Origin: Clostridium tetanomorphum
GTDB taxonomy: Bacteria; Bacillota; Clostridia; Clostridiales; Clostridiaceae
Direction of reading: 5' to 3'
DNA: 34,369 nucleotides
NCBI RefSeq assembly: GCF_017873215.1
Contig: NZ_JAGGKA010000031.1
Location: 1-34,369 of the forward strand
Each line of letters starts with the position of its first letter. Position 1 is the first letter of the stretch. Positions 16,811 to 24,223 of the stretch are shown piece by piece. The notes beneath the pieces were generated by a model, which was not told the DNA's origin, made no database searches, and saw only the letters and a program-made list of their open reading frames with translations. The translations under genes and the position numbers were made by a program.

Positions 16811-17758
16811 ATGAAAAAGGATTTTAATAGTATATGGCAAACATATGGTACTTTGGGAATATTTGTTTTGATTACAGCTTTATTAGGGATACTTTCACCA
16901 GAATATTTTTTAACATCTAATAATCTTGTTCAAGTAGTATTACAAAGTTCAATAACTATATTAATTGCCTGTGGAGAATTTTTTGCAATATTAATAGCTG
17001 GAATAGATTTATCAGTAGGATCTATTATAGCGTTAACTGGAATGATAACTGCAAAAATGATGGCAAGCGGTATACCAGTAAGTATAGCTGTTTTAGTTGG
17101 AGGGATTCTTTGTGGAGCACTGCTTGGAGCTATTAATGGCTCTTTAGTTAATGCAACGGGTCTACATCCATTCATAATTACACTGGGAACTCAAGCCATA
17201 TATAGAGGTATTACTCTAATTATTTCAAATGCTAGACCAGTATTTGGTTTCCCCAAATCTTTTACTAGCGGATTGGCAGGATGGTTATGGAAAATACCCA
17301 TTCCAATAATTATAGCTTTAATGGTAGCTGTTATATTAACATTTGTAACAACTAAAACAAAACTAGGAAGAAATATATATGCCTTAGGAGGAAATAGCCA
17401 ATCCGCTTGGTTTTCTGGAATAAATATTAAAATACATACATTAATAGTATTTATAATTTCAGGTGTTTGTTCAGGGATTGCAGGAGTAGTAATGACAGCA
17501 AGATTAGGAGCAGCAGAACCATTAGCAGGTGTAGGATTCGAAACCTTTGCTATTGCTTCAGCAATAATAGGAGGGACGAGCTTCTTTGGAGGAAAAGGAA
17601 AAATATTTGGAGTTGTAATGGGAGGATTAATAATTGGTGTTATAAACAATGGGTTGAATATATTAAATGTTGAAACTTACTATCAACAAATTGTAATGGG
17701 AGCATTAATAATTGGTGCTGTAACTTTAGATAAATTATTTAGTAAAAAGAAGGGATGA
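16811..17758 (+). CDS. alsC: Sugar ABC transporter permease
   Basis: 315 residues, strongly hydrophobic, with about 8-10 membrane segments. It carries RbsC-family motifs: FFAILIAGIDLSVGSIIALT, GAINGSLVNATGLHPFIITL, TQAIYRGI, GGNSQSAWFSGIN (the loop that docks AlsA) and ETFAIASAIIGGTSFFGGKG. It forms the channel for the sugar delivered by AlsB. AGGAG precedes the ATG. It is separated from alsE by only 7 nt. Confidence 0.92.
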   Translation: MKKDFNSIWQTYGTLGIFVLITALLGILSPEYFLTSNNLVQVVLQSSITILIACGEFFAILIAGIDLSVGSIIALTGMITAKMMASGIPVSIAVLVGGILCGALLGAINGSLVNATGLHPFIITLGTQAIYRGITLIISNARPVFGFPKSFTSGLAGWLWKIPIPIIIALMVAVILTFVTTKTKLGRNIYALGGNSQSAWFSGINIKIHTLIVFIISGVCSGIAGVVMTARLGAAEPLAGVGFETFAIASAIIGGTSFFGGKGKIFGVVMGGLIIGVINNGLNILNVETYYQQIVMGALIIGAVTLDKLFSKKKG

Positions 17759-17765
17759 TGTTAAA

Positions 17766-18449
17766 ATGAATTATGGTTTTGCGCCTTCTCTAATGTGTAT
17801 GAATATATTAAAGTTAGAAGAACAAATAAAGATATTAAATGAAAGAGCAGATTTTTTTCATGTGGATATAATGGATGGACATTATGTTAAGAATATAACT
17901 TTATCACCATTTTTTATAGAACAAATAAGACCTTTAGCTAATATTCCAATAGATGCACATTTAATGGTAGAAAATCCAAATGATTTTCTAGATGAATTAT
18001 CAAGAGTTGGAACAGATTATGTGTCATTACATGTTGAAACTATAAATAAAGATGCTTTTAGAATTATTAATAAGATAAAATCATTAGGAATGAAGGTAGG
18101 AGTTGTTTTGAATCCGGCTACTTCGGTACAGGTAATGAAGCATTATATAAATAGAATTGATAAGATAACAGTAATGACTGTAGATCCTGGCTTTGCAGGT
18201 CAGAAATTTATACCGGAAATGTTGGAGAAAATAAAAGAATTAAAAGAAATGAAGGAAAAAGAAGACTACAAATATATAATAGAGATTGATGGTTCTTGTA
18301 ATGAAAAAACATTTAAGCAATTAAAAGAAGTAGGAGCAGAAATATTTGTAGTTGGATCATCAGGATTATTTAATAAAGATGAAGATTTAGAAAAAGCTTG
18401 GGATATGATGATGGCTGATTTTAATTATTCACTTTCTTATAAAGAATAG
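17766..18449 (+). CDS. alsE: D-allulose-6-phosphate 3-epimerase
   Basis: 227 residues of the ribulose-phosphate-3-epimerase fold. Metal and catalytic residues are in place: Ser8, His32, Asp34, His65 and Asp175 (EIDGSCN). The wording is closer to E. coli AlsE than to Rpe: PSLMCMNILK instead of PSILSAD, TLSPFFIEQ, ETINKDAFR, DKITVMTVDPGFAGQKFIPE and VGSSGLFN. AlsE converts D-allulose-6-phosphate to fructose-6-phosphate, the last step to glycolysis. Comparison is from memory of the E. coli protein, not from an alignment program. It is tightly packed after the transporter genes. Confidence 0.9.
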   Translation: MNYGFAPSLMCMNILKLEEQIKILNERADFFHVDIMDGHYVKNITLSPFFIEQIRPLANIPIDAHLMVENPNDFLDELSRVGTDYVSLHVETINKDAFRIINKIKSLGMKVGVVLNPATSVQVMKHYINRIDKITVMTVDPGFAGQKFIPEMLEKIKELKEMKEKEDYKYIIEIDGSCNEKTFKQLKEVGAEIFVVGSSGLFNKDEDLEKAWDMMMADFNYSLSYKE

Positions 18450-18477
18450 AGCAAAAAAATAATAGAAGGTGATTGAT

Positions 18478-19386
18478 ATGCAAAATAATTTTGTACTTGG
18501 AGTGGATATTGGAGGAACTAATTTTAGAATTGGGTTAGTTAATGAAAAAGGTGAACTAAGTAATTATATAAAAGAAAGTAGTTCAATACTAAACGAACCA
18601 GGGAACCCTCTAATTAATTTGAAGGAATATTTATTAAAATATATTAAGGAAAATTTATCAGGAGAATTAAAGGCAATAAGCATTGGCTTTCCTTCTACTA
18701 TTAGTAAAGATAAGAAAAAAGTTTATTCTACTCCTAATTTACCAGGATTTAATGATATAAATATAGTAGATTATTTATGCAGTGAAATTAAGGTACCTAT
18801 ATTTTTAAGTAAAGATGTAAACTGTCTATTGAAATGGGATATGGTGGATAAAAATATTAGTAAAGAAGGAATAACTTTAGGTTTTTATATAGGAACTGGA
18901 TTTGGTAATTCTATATGTATAGATGGTAAATTCTTAATTGGAAAAAATGGTTCTGCAGGAGAATTAGGTCATATTCCAGTATTAAATAGTGATGATAAAT
19001 GTGGATGTGGAAATATAGGCTGTATAGAGCTATACGCATCTGGGAAAAGATTAAGTAAGATAAGAGAAGAAAGTTTTAAAAATACAGAAATAGATGAACT
19101 ATTTGTTAAACACAGACATAGTGAAATTCTTGAGGAATTCATAAATACTATTTCTATTCCTATTGCCACAGAGATAAATATATTTGATCCAGATAATATT
19201 ATAATTGGTGGCGGAGTAGTAAACATGAATGGATTTCCAAAGGATTTTTTAGAAGAATGTATATATAAACATTCAAGAAAGCCTTTTCCAGCAGAAAGTT
19301 TAAAGTTTTTATATTCCTCTCAAACTCAAGAAGCAGGAGTATTAGGAGCGGCATTTAAAGCTATGGAAAAGTTGAATAGGAAGTAA
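18478..19386 (+). CDS. alsK: ROK-family D-allose kinase
   Basis: 302 residues. The phosphate-binding DIGGTN is at residues 10-15 and the catalytic base Asp113 is in SKDVN. The ROK zinc motif comprises His165 (GELGHIP) and Cys175, Cys177 and Cys182 (CGCGNIGC). Segments shared with E. coli AlsK include STPNLP, KWDMV, NIFDPDNIIIGGGVVNM and a C-terminal FPAESLKFLYSS-like stretch. It phosphorylates allose at C6. Start ATG 18478 is preferred over GTG 18469, which overlaps the ribosome site AGAAGG. A glucokinase or N-acetylmannosamine kinase would be the ROK alternatives, but the neighbours support allose. Confidence 0.88.
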   Translation: MQNNFVLGVDIGGTNFRIGLVNEKGELSNYIKESSSILNEPGNPLINLKEYLLKYIKENLSGELKAISIGFPSTISKDKKKVYSTPNLPGFNDINIVDYLCSEIKVPIFLSKDVNCLLKWDMVDKNISKEGITLGFYIGTGFGNSICIDGKFLIGKNGSAGELGHIPVLNSDDKCGCGNIGCIELYASGKRLSKIREESFKNTEIDELFVKHRHSEILEEFINTISIPIATEINIFDPDNIIIGGGVVNMNGFPKDFLEECIYKHSRKPFPAESLKFLYSSQTQEAGVLGAAFKAMEKLNRK

Positions 19387-19403
19387 GAAAGGAAGTTTTG
19401 TTA

Positions 19404-19850
19404 ATGATAGCTATAGGAAGTGATCATGCAGCTTTTACTTTAAAAGAGGAAATAAAGAGATATTTAGATGAAAAAGGATTAGACTATAAGGATTACGGAT
19501 GTTTTAATGAAGAAAGAACTGACTATCCAATATATGGTCAAATGGTTGGAAAAGCTGTAGCTAGTGGTGAATGTGAAAAAGGAATTTTACTTTGTGGGAC
19601 GGGGGTAGGCATATCTTTAGCTGCTAATAAGGTAAAAGGAGTCAGAGCTGTAGTATGTAGTGATTGTTATACTGCAAAGTTGTCCAAAGAACACAATAAT
19701 ACCAATATATTAGCTATGGGTTCAAGAGTTGTAGGGGTAGACTTAGCGAAAATGATCTTAGATGCATGGTTAAGTGCTAACTTTCAAGGAGAAAGACATC
19801 AAAAAAGAGTGGATATGATACATCAAATAGAAAATAATAATCTAAAATAG
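19404..19850 (+). CDS. rpiB: Ribose-5-phosphate / allose-6-phosphate isomerase B
   Basis: 148 residues, typical RpiB/LacA-B length. GSDHAAF (Asp7, His8), CGTGVGISLAANK with the catalytic Cys64, SDCYTAKLSKEHNNTNIL with His97, and GSRVVG are family motifs. RpiB isomerises ribose-5-P to ribulose-5-P and also allose-6-P to allulose-6-P, which is its expected job here. ATG 19404 lies 8 nt after AGGAAG; an upstream TTG at 19398 is less likely. It is the last gene of the operon, followed by a terminator. Confidence 0.92.
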   Translation: MIAIGSDHAAFTLKEEIKRYLDEKGLDYKDYGCFNEERTDYPIYGQMVGKAVASGECEKGILLCGTGVGISLAANKVKGVRAVVCSDCYTAKLSKEHNNTNILAMGSRVVGVDLAKMILDAWLSANFQGERHQKRVDMIHQIENNNLK

Positions 19851-19933
19851 TTAATTAAGCTAAGCTACTTAACAATAATACCTCACACCAATATACCTAT
19901 ATACCATTATAAAAGTGGTTTAGCTTATATTAT

Positions 19934-19968
19934 AGCACTATGTTAGTATAGCATGGTGCTTTTTGTTT
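19934..19968 (+). terminator. Terminator of the allose operon
   Basis: AGCACTATG (19934-19942) pairs with CATGGTGCT (19952-19960), with one G-U pair, followed by TTTTGTTT. A wider AAGCTAA/TTTAGCTT pair lies just upstream. Confidence 0.85.
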
Positions 19969-20088
19969 CAAGAATAAATTTTTATAAACAAGTACACTAA
20001 ACTTGTGCAGGATTTTAAATAGAAATGCAGAATATATACAATAATTAATATCATTAAATAAATTATGCTATTTAAGGGAGTGATAATT

Positions 20089-21531
20089 GTGTATGATATT
20101 ATTATAATTGGAGCTGGAGTTGTAGGTGCAAATGTTGCAAGAGAGCTTTCAAAATATAAACTAAACATATGTATTTTAGAAAAGCAGGATGATGTAAGTT
20201 GTGGAGCTTCTAAAGCTAATAGTGGAATAGTTCATGGTGGATATGATGATAAGCCAGGTACTTTAAAAGCTAAGTTGTGTATACAAGGAAATAAAATGTA
20301 TGAACAATTAGAAAGAGAACTTAATTTTGGATATAGAAAAACCGGATCTTTAGTAATTGCCTTTTCTGATGAGGAAAAAAGGGGATTAGTGGAGCTTTAT
20401 GAACAAGGAGTAGAAAATGGCATTAAAGATTTAGAGATAATAGATGGAGATAAAGTTAGAGAATTAGAGCCTTATATTAGTAATGAAGTAAAGTGGGCTC
20501 TTTATTGCAAACATTCAGGTGTGTGTTCTCCTTATGAGTTTTGTATAGCACTTGTAGAAAATGCTATACAAAATGGAGTGGAACTTAAGCTTAACAATGA
20601 AGTGAAAAGTGTAGAAAAAAAACAGGGATATTTTGAAGTAATTACATCTAAAGAAAAGTTAAAAGGTAGATATGTAATAAATGCAGCAGGAGTTTATAGT
20701 GATAAAATATCTCAAATGGTAGGTGTAGAAAATTTTTATATAATACCTAGAAGAGGGGAATATATATTATTTAATAAAGATCAGTCTTATTTAATAAATA
20801 GAGTGATCTTTCAAGTTCCCACGCAAAAAGGAAAAGGAATATTAGTAACTACAACATATCACGGAAATCTTATGATAGGGCCAGATGCACAACAGGTAGC
20901 TGATAGAGAGGATGTTTCCACTAATGAGGAAAATTTAAAATATATAATGAAAACTGCCAAGAAATCTATAAGTGGATTTGACATGAAAAAAGCTATAACT
21001 TCTTTTGCAGGAATAAGACCAACTAGTAGTAAAAAGGATTTTATAATAGAGGAAACAGAAGTTAAGGGATTCATAAATGTAGCAGGAATAGATTCACCAG
21101 GTCTTACATCTTCACCCGCTATAGCAAAGATAGTAATCTCCATTCTTAGAACTTCAGGATTAGAGCTTAAGAAGAAAGAAAATTTTATAAGTTATAGAAA
21201 ACCTATAATAGTCAAAAAGGATGAAAATTTTAAAGGAGATATAAATTCAGAAGATTCAAATAAACATATAATTTGCAGATGCGAAATGATAACAGAGGTT
21301 GAAATAGTAGATGCATTAAGAAGAGAAATAAAGATAAAATCAATAGATGGCATTAAAAGACGTACTAGAGCTGGGCAAGGTATGTGTCAGGGAAATTTTT
21401 GCGGTAAAAGAATAAAAAAATTAATTGCAGAAGTACTTGATATAGAAGAAGATGAAGTTGTTGAAAAAGGATTGGGGTCTTCAGATATTCACAAGAGAAT
21501 GAAGAGAATGGATATAATGAAATTAGAATAG
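20089..21531 (+). CDS. FAD-dependent oxidoreductase with C-terminal BFD-like [2Fe-2S] domain (GlpA/LhgO-like)
   Basis: About 480 residues. The N-terminal Rossmann motif IIGAGVVGANVARELSKY binds FAD. SCGASKANSGIVHGGYDDKP is typical of the glycerol-3-phosphate / L-2-hydroxyglutarate oxidase group (DAO superfamily). The C-terminal 90 residues are a BFD-like cluster domain with CRC near residue 400 and CQGNFC near 445. The enzyme likely oxidises a hydroxy-acid or polyol-phosphate. In many clostridia this gene is followed by a second FAD protein and a small DUF1667 protein; neither is here. GTG 20089 is taken as start because AAGGGAG is 8 nt upstream; ATG 20065 has no ribosome site. Confidence 0.82.
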   Translation: MYDIIIIGAGVVGANVARELSKYKLNICILEKQDDVSCGASKANSGIVHGGYDDKPGTLKAKLCIQGNKMYEQLERELNFGYRKTGSLVIAFSDEEKRGLVELYEQGVENGIKDLEIIDGDKVRELEPYISNEVKWALYCKHSGVCSPYEFCIALVENAIQNGVELKLNNEVKSVEKKQGYFEVITSKEKLKGRYVINAAGVYSDKISQMVGVENFYIIPRRGEYILFNKDQSYLINRVIFQVPTQKGKGILVTTTYHGNLMIGPDAQQVADREDVSTNEENLKYIMKTAKKSISGFDMKKAITSFAGIRPTSSKKDFIIEETEVKGFINVAGIDSPGLTSSPAIAKIVISILRTSGLELKKKENFISYRKPIIVKKDENFKGDINSEDSNKHIICRCEMITEVEIVDALRREIKIKSIDGIKRRTRAGQGMCQGNFCGKRIKKLIAEVLDIEEDEVVEKGLGSSDIHKRMKRMDIMKLE

Positions 21532-21546
21532 AGAAGGGAAATGCAT

Positions 21547-22386
21547 ATGAAAATATTAACTTTAATAGAAAATAGATGTGAGCGAGATGATTTGATAGCA
21601 GAACACGGATTGTCTTTATATATAGAAAAGGATAATAAAAAAATATTATTAGATACAGGAGAATCAGGTAAATTTATTGAAAATGCAAAAACAATGGGGA
21701 TAAATATTAATGATATTGACATTTTAGTGCTTTCTCATGGTCATTATGATCATGTAGGAGGAGTAGAAAAGTTTTTAAATGAGAATAGTAAAGCAAAAGT
21801 ATATTTAAAATCTGCTGTTAAAGAAGAGTGTTATGCAAAAAGGTTAGGAATTAGTAAATATATAGGAATTGATAAAAACATATTAAAAGAACATTTTCAT
21901 AGATTAGTATTTGTAGATAAATTAAGTGAAATAGATAAAGATATATTTATTATTACAGATATAGTAAAAGAATATTCTCTTCCAGAAGGAAATAAATATC
22001 TTTATATTAAGGAAAATGGAGAGCTTAAGAAAGATGATTTTAAACATGAGCTTATACTAGTTATTAAAGAAAAAAATGGGCTTGTTATGTTTACCGGTTG
22101 CGCACATAGTGGTATTCTTAATATGATCAAATCAGTGAAAAATAATTTTCCTAAGGAACATATTAAAGCTGTTTTAGGGGGATTTCATCTTATGGTAATA
22201 CCAAGAGCAAATCTTTCTTGTATGGATCAAAAGGATATAAATTATATAGCAGAAAATATTATAAAAGAAAAAATTGATAAAGTTTATACAGGACACTGTA
22301 CTGGGAGAGAAGGATTTGAAAGATTAAAAAAAGTGTTAGAAGATAAAGTAGAATATATTAATACAGGTTGTTGTATAAATATATAA
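21547..22386 (+). CDS. Metallo-beta-lactamase-fold protein, COG1237 (dihydropterin-synthase-like)
   Basis: 279 residues. The zinc motif SHGHYDHVGG (HxHxDH) is clear, followed by FTGCAHSGILNMI, GGFHLM and VYTGHCTG, which are typical of COG1237. The archaeal founding member acts in methanopterin synthesis; bacterial members have no settled role. It starts 16 nt after the FAD gene and is probably co-transcribed. ATG 21547 has AAGGG 8 nt upstream; the ATG at 21541 is too close to it. Confidence 0.82.
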   Translation: MKILTLIENRCERDDLIAEHGLSLYIEKDNKKILLDTGESGKFIENAKTMGININDIDILVLSHGHYDHVGGVEKFLNENSKAKVYLKSAVKEECYAKRLGISKYIGIDKNILKEHFHRLVFVDKLSEIDKDIFIITDIVKEYSLPEGNKYLYIKENGELKKDDFKHELILVIKEKNGLVMFTGCAHSGILNMIKSVKNNFPKEHIKAVLGGFHLMVIPRANLSCMDQKDINYIAENIIKEKIDKVYTGHCTGREGFERLKKVLEDKVEYINTGCCINI

Positions 22387-22488
22387 AATTTTTAATAAGT
22401 TAAAGTAAAGAGGTGGAGTGTAGAGTAGGAGCTAAATCTATGATGCACTATTTTTTAATTTAAATATTCGGAAAATTACCTAAAAATG

Positions 22489-22517
22489 TTGACAAATATT
22501 TAACAATGAATTATTAC
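22489..22517 (+). promoter_or_regulatory. Possible orphan promoter in the intergenic region
   Basis: A perfect TTGACA (22489-22494) with 17 bp to TATTAC (22512-22517). No ORF follows on this strand; the hairpin at 22546-22592 is only about 30 nt downstream of the expected start. It may be chance. Confidence 0.3.
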
Positions 22518-22545
22518 ATTTAATCTATCTTAATTAAAATAAATT

Positions 22546-22592
22546 AGAAAGGGATTGTCTTGAAAATCATTTGAAAAGGCAATTCCTTTTCT
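22546..22592 (+). terminator. Hairpin after the COG1237 gene
   Basis: AGAAAGGGATTGTCTT (22546-22561) pairs with 22574-22592 with wobble pairs and one bulge, ending in CCTTTTCT. It lies about 160 nt after the COG1237 stop and probably terminates that transcript, though the T tract is short. Confidence 0.6.
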
Positions 22593-22655
22593 ATGCTAAA
22601 ATTAGAAAAATATTAATAGCTACATTGATTTTTCATGTATTTCTTATTTTTATTC

Positions 22656-22705
22656 ATAAGATGTTGTCACACCTAGAAATATTTCTAGGTGTGACAATAT
22701 CTTAT
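22656..22705. repeat. 50-nt nearly perfect inverted repeat between convergent genes
   Basis: Two 25-nt arms match at 24 of 25 positions with no spacer. The core is TGTCACACCTAGAAAT mirrored by ATTTCTAGGTGTGACA. The single difference is G-T, so plus-strand RNA keeps a G-U pair where minus-strand RNA would have a C-A mismatch. There is no clear T run on either side. It lies between the COG1237 gene (plus) and cheV (minus), and probably serves as a terminator for one or both. Confidence 0.85.
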
Positions 22706-22736
22706 ATATTGGAAAAATTTTTAAATTAAATAATTT

Positions 22737-23636
22737 TTATAGATTAGATACATACTTATCTATTAAATTTACCAAATCGCCTACCTCTGGTTTACTTAAT
22801 TGAGCATCTGCACCAACAGATTCCCCTTTATGTCTCAGGTTATCTGTAATTAATGAAGAAAATATAATAACCGGCAATTTTCTTAAAATAGGATGTTCTT
22901 TAATTTTTCTTGTAAGAGTGTGTCCATCCATTTGAGGCATTTCAATATCTGTTATAAGTATTTGAACATCTTCTGTAAAACGGTCTTGTTTCCTTTCAAA
23001 TACATTTTCTAAATAATCTAGAGCTTGTTTACCATCATCAAAAATATTTAATTTATTAAATCCAGCTTTTGTAAGGGTATCTTTTAAAAGTCTTCTTATT
23101 AAAGCAGAATCATCTGCTAACATAACTTTAATATTAGACCTGTCTTTATAATCTACTTGTACAATTTTATCTTCACTAATACCAGTGCTTGGACTAATAT
23201 CTGTAACTATTTTTTCAAAGTCTAGTAATAATATTATTTGTTCATTTAATAGTATGTTTCCTATAACTAGAGAATTTTCGGATAAATCATCTGGTTTCAT
23301 TATTTTTTCCCATTTGATACGATGAACTCCTACAATATCATCAATATTAAAAGCTACTTTAATTTTATTAAATTCACATATTATTATTTTAGATTTATTA
23401 AAATCTTTTCTTATACCATCTAAAACGTAATTTAAGTCTACTAAAGTTATTATTTCATTTCTACAAAGTATTAATCCCGCTATAGCAGGGTGTGTTTGTG
23501 GAAGTTTTGTGACACTATCAATATCTATTACTTCTTTAACTTTTATAACATTGATTGCGTAATGTTTATTATTTACTATAAATTCTAATATTTCTAATTC
23601 GCCTGTTCCAGATTCTAGTAGTATGCCATTGTCCAT
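22737..23636 (-). CDS. cheV: Chemotaxis coupling protein CheV
   Basis: 299 residues. Residues 12-150 are a CheW-like domain (EILEFIVNNKHYAINVIKVK, LPQTHPAIAGLILCRNEIIT). Residues 168-297 are a response-regulator receiver: acidic pair Asp175-Asp176 (MLADDSALIRRLL), phospho-acceptor Asp230 (LITDIEMPQMDG) and LSKPEVGDLV with the conserved lysine. CheV couples chemoreceptors to CheA and adapts through phosphorylation. Its ribosome site is AAAGGAG. No other che genes are adjacent, but two chemoreceptors are present in the window. Confidence 0.93.
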   Translation of the reverse strand: MDNGILLESGTGELEILEFIVNNKHYAINVIKVKEVIDIDSVTKLPQTHPAIAGLILCRNEIITLVDLNYVLDGIRKDFNKSKIIICEFNKIKVAFNIDDIVGVHRIKWEKIMKPDDLSENSLVIGNILLNEQIILLLDFEKIVTDISPSTGISEDKIVQVDYKDRSNIKVMLADDSALIRRLLKDTLTKAGFNKLNIFDDGKQALDYLENVFERKQDRFTEDVQILITDIEMPQMDGHTLTRKIKEHPILRKLPVIIFSSLITDNLRHKGESVGADAQLSKPEVGDLVNLIDKYVSNL

Positions 23637-23678
23637 AATTTCACTCCTTTTATATAATCAATTATTTAATTAATATAA

Positions 23679-23708
23679 AATATTCATAAATGGTATTTAT
23701 GGAATATT
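23679..23708. repeat. Inverted repeat upstream of cheV
   Basis: AATATTCATAAAT (23679-23691) pairs with 23695-23708 with one bulged base around a 3-nt centre. It lies about 45 bp before the cheV start in AT-rich DNA; a regulatory role is possible but unproven. Confidence 0.4.
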
Positions 23709-23816
23709 TCGAATAAAAAATCCATTACTTTAATAGTAACATAAAAATTTTTTTATATATATAAAATTATGTAAATATAAAGAACGAAAATTGCCACTAA
23801 ATTTTTAATATGCCTA

Positions 23817-23848
23817 AAAACCCTATTTTGTTAACTAAATAGGGTTTT
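23817..23848 (-). terminator. Terminator of the small ACT-domain gene
   Basis: AAAACCCTATTT (23817-23828) and AAATAGGGTTTT (23837-23848) form a perfect 12-bp stem with an 8-nt loop. On the minus strand it follows the small gene by 12 nt and separates it from cheV; the outer A/T pairs supply the U tract. Confidence 0.85.
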
Positions 23849-23860
23849 AGAGCAAAGTTA

Positions 23861-24112
23861 TTATATTTCCATAGTATTTACTGTTACATCCTCTATTTTT
23901 AGTAAGTCCTTTTCTAATTCTGATATTTCTTGGTCTGATCCGCAAAGTTGAAGTAAAACTATACCTTTTCGAGAACAGCAATCATCTGAAGTCTCATGTA
24001 AACCTAATCTTGTCTTTATTATACAACCATGTTTTGTTAACACATCTTGAACATGAACAGCATGAGTGTTTCTAGTATTGATACTTATACCCATTATTAT
24101 TGTTTTTTCCAT
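23861..24112 (-). CDS. Small TM1266-like ACT-fold protein
   Basis: 83 residues with the beta-alpha-beta pattern of the ACT/NikR-C-like group: MGISINTRNTHAVHVQDVLT, CIIKTRLGLHET, GIVLLQLCG, LEKDLLKIEDVTVNTMEI. This resembles the family annotated as iron-only hydrogenase system regulator (TM1266). Two adjacent cysteines (SDDCCSRKG) are unusual. No DNA-binding segment is present. It has its own terminator and lies between cheV and the chemoreceptor, but a link to hydrogenase is not visible here. Confidence 0.65.
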   Translation of the reverse strand: MEKTIIMGISINTRNTHAVHVQDVLTKHGCIIKTRLGLHETSDDCCSRKGIVLLQLCGSDQEISELEKDLLKIEDVTVNTMEI

Positions 24113-24223
24113 AAGAAAATCATCCTTTCTAAAAATATATATTATTATTATTGAACATATAGATTTTATTTAATCAATAATCTTTAGAAAAAGTTTCATA
24201 AGTATATAATAGAAACAAAAATT

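Noticed and set aside
17191-17649. Long minus-strand ORF inside alsC
   Set aside because: It is a shadow of the AT-rich, hydrophobic alsC frame, with no ribosome site and no recognisable motifs.
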